Assembly: GCA_009787035.1 (NCBI GenBank)
Contig: WRGV01000040.1
Span: 1 to 9,716 of the forward strand
Direction: 5' to 3'
DNA from: Propionibacteriaceae bacterium
Lineage (GTDB): Bacteria > Actinomycetota > Actinomycetes > Propionibacteriales > Propionibacteriaceae
DNA: 9,716 nt
In this document: piece by piece, positions 8,136 to 9,716 of the stretch
How positions within the stretch are numbered: position 1 is the stretch's first letter
How the letters are laid out: each line of letters starts with the position of its first letter
Program-made: the position numbers and the translations under genes
The notes under the pieces: generated by a model
What the model was told of the DNA's origin: nothing
The model's input: only the letters and a program-made list of their open reading frames with translations
Database searches by the model: none

Positions 8136-9716
8136 GTGACCAGAGCTCAAACGGCCCAACGCAGTACCGCCAGTTCCCCGACATCCCGTGCGACGACCGC
8201 GCGCAGGGCGACCGCGCCCCGCCGCCAGGCGACCGAGACGTCCCAGTTCGGACGCATCCCGGTCGCCGACATCTGGCCGGTCGTGCAGGAGGGCGCATAC
8301 CCGGCCAAGGCGGTGACCGACGAGTTGGTCAGTTTCCGCGCGACCGTCTTCCGCGAGGGGCACGACGCCGTGGGGGCGGACGTGGTGCTCACGGGCCCGG
8401 GCGGGGTGCAGCAGCGCGCACCGATGCGTCAGATCGAGCCGATCGGCCTGGACATCTGGCAGGCCGACACCCGGCTGGAGGCGCTGGGCGACTGGACGTT
8501 CCGCATTGAGGCCTACTCCGACCTGTGGCACACCTGGGTGCACAACGCCGGCATCAAGCTGCCGCTGGGCGAGGACGTGAAACTGGTCCGCATGGAGGGT
8601 GCGGCGCTGTTCGCCGCCGCGTCCAAGGCGGCCACCAAGGCCCACGAACCCGACACGCGGGCGCTGCTGCAGCGGGCCGCCAAGGCCTGCTCCCCCACGG
8701 CCGACCTCGCCGACCTGGAGGCGCTGCTCGACAACGCCGACGTGGCGGCCGCCATGGCGCGTCTCGCGCCGCGCGGGCTGGTCAGCCCGACGCGGGAGTA
8801 TCCCATCCGCGTATCGCGCAAGCGGGCGCAGTTCGCGGCCTGGTACGAGTTCTTCCCCCGCTCGCAAGGCGCGCACTACGACGCACAGGCGCGGCGCTGG
8901 ATCAGCGGCACCTTCGACGACTGCCTGCCCCTGCTGGAGCGCATCGCGGCCCTCGGCTTCAACGTCGCGTACGTCCCCCCGATCCACCCGGTCGGCTCGA
9001 CCGAACGCAAGGGCAGGAACAACACGCTGACCCCGGCGCCGGGCGACCCGGGCTCGCCGTGGGCCATCGGCTCGCCCGACGGCGGCCACGACGTCGTCAA
9101 CCCGGATCTGGGCGGCATGCCCGCCTTCGAACGCTTCGTCACCAAGGCCCACGAGCTCGGCCTGGAGGTCGCGCTCGACTTCGCGCTGCAGGCGTCCCCC
9201 GACCACCCCTGGCTGCACGACCACCCGGAATGGTTCACCACGCGCATCGACGGCACGATCGCCTACGCGGAGAATCCGCCGAAGAAGTACCAGGACATCT
9301 ACCCGATCAACTTCGACAACGACCCGGACGGCATCCGCGCGGAATGCCTGCGGCTGATGGAATTCTGGGTGAGCAAGGGCGTCACGATCTTCCGCGTCGA
9401 CAACCCACACACCAAGCCGATCACGTTCTGGGCCTGGCTGATCGAGGCGATGAACGCCCGGCACCCCGAGGTGCTGTTCCTGGCCGAAGCGTTCACCCGC
9501 CCGGCCATGATGCAGTCGCTGGCCGCGGTCGGCTTCTCGCAGAACTACACCTACTTCGCCTGGCGCAACGCCAAGTGGGAGCTGGAAGAGTACCTGCGCG
9601 AGATCACCACGAAGACGCCGTGGGTCATGCGCCCCAACTTCTTCACCAACACCCCCGACATCAACCCCGTGTTCACCCAATCGGGCAAGGCGTCCGCGTT
9701 CGCGATCCGGATCATC
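8136..9716 (+). CDS. glgE: Alpha-1,4-glucan:maltose-1-phosphate maltosyltransferase GlgE (3' truncated by window)
   Basis: 527 codons are present and the frame is open to the window edge. Complete GlgE proteins are about 650-700 residues, so roughly the last fifth is outside. GlgE (GH13 subfamily 3) extends alpha-glucan by transferring maltosyl units from maltose 1-phosphate. Family landmarks: F-G-R-I-P-V (38-43) opening the N-terminal domain; F-R-E-G-H-D-A-V-G-A; W-Y-E-F-F-P-R-S; P-P-I-H-P-V-G; G-S-P-D-G-G-H-D; the nucleophile in F-R-V-D422-N-P-H-T-K; and the acid/base in L-A-E451-A-F-T-R-P. Their 29-residue spacing equals that of D394 and E423 in Streptomyces GlgE. Residues 2-37 form a Thr/Ser/Ala/Arg-rich tail with seven Arg and one acidic residue, probably disordered. 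GTG 8136 is chosen for the -10 box upstream; an in-frame GTG at 8118 is the alternative. TreS, Pep2 or GlgB, which make or branch the substrate, are not in the window but may follow. Confidence 0.95.
   Translation, partial: MTRAQTAQRSTASSPTSRATTARRATAPRRQATETSQFGRIPVADIWPVVQEGAYPAKAVTDELVSFRATVFREGHDAVGADVVLTGPGGVQQRAPMRQIEPIGLDIWQADTRLEALGDWTFRIEAYSDLWHTWVHNAGIKLPLGEDVKLVRMEGAALFAAASKAATKAHEPDTRALLQRAAKACSPTADLADLEALLDNADVAAAMARLAPRGLVSPTREYPIRVSRKRAQFAAWYEFFPRSQGAHYDAQARRWISGTFDDCLPLLERIAALGFNVAYVPPIHPVGSTERKGRNNTLTPAPGDPGSPWAIGSPDGGHDVVNPDLGGMPAFERFVTKAHELGLEVALDFALQASPDHPWLHDHPEWFTTRIDGTIAYAENPPKKYQDIYPINFDNDPDGIRAECLRLMEFWVSKGVTIFRVDNPHTKPITFWAWLIEAMNARHPEVLFLAEAFTRPAMMQSLAAVGFSQNYTYFAWRNAKWELEEYLREITTKTPWVMRPNFFTNTPDINPVFTQSGKASAFAIRII

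Noticed and set aside
8052..9680. 542-codon minus-strand open frame opposite glgE
   Set aside because: The plus strand carries the conserved GlgE catalytic residues throughout. The antisense product is repetitive Val/Gly/Arg/Gln-rich sequence with no recognisable domain.

Overview
This window is high-GC bacterial chromosome with uniform codon use and central carbon and glycogen genes. GlgE, a phosphoketolase, promoters of the leaderless type and very long antisense open frames (a by-product of high GC) all point to an actinobacterium. A Propionibacteriales-like organism is my best guess, but that is inference from gene content and not a database match. I see no mobile element, phage gene, CRISPR array, tRNA or rRNA.

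Layout, left to right: the 3' end of a phosphofructokinase gene (+, ends 196); a 79-bp convergent gap holding a 23-bp-period triple repeat; lpd, dihydrolipoamide dehydrogenase (-, 276-1670); a 149-bp divergent promoter region with an 18-bp inverted repeat; a two-domain protein with an XRE-type helix-turn-helix fused to a MurA-like enolpyruvyl transferase (+, 1820-3352); xfp, phosphoketolase (-, 3349-5730), whose stop codon overlaps that of the MurA-like gene in one TTAA; a 209-bp divergent region; glgX, glycogen debranching enzyme (+, 5940-8051); an 84-bp gap with its own candidate promoter; and glgE, maltosyltransferase (+, from 8136, cut off by the window end).

The genes sit around the fructose-6-phosphate, phosphoenolpyruvate and acetyl-phosphate nodes. 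PFK and XFP compete for fructose 6-phosphate. Lpd is the E3 of pyruvate and 2-oxoglutarate dehydrogenase complexes. A MurA-type enzyme consumes PEP and UDP-GlcNAc. GlgX and GlgE trim and build alpha-glucan. Apart from glgX-glgE there is no tight operon: genes alternate strand and most have private or divergent promoters.

Most of the window is ordinary metabolism. The item most worth following up is the HTH-MurA fusion, which has a perfect inverted repeat inside its own likely leaderless promoter and faces lpd. It looks like a possible ligand-sensing autoregulator built on an enzyme fold. Secondary items are the 23-bp repeat array, the shared stop codons and a second inverted repeat at the glgE promoter.
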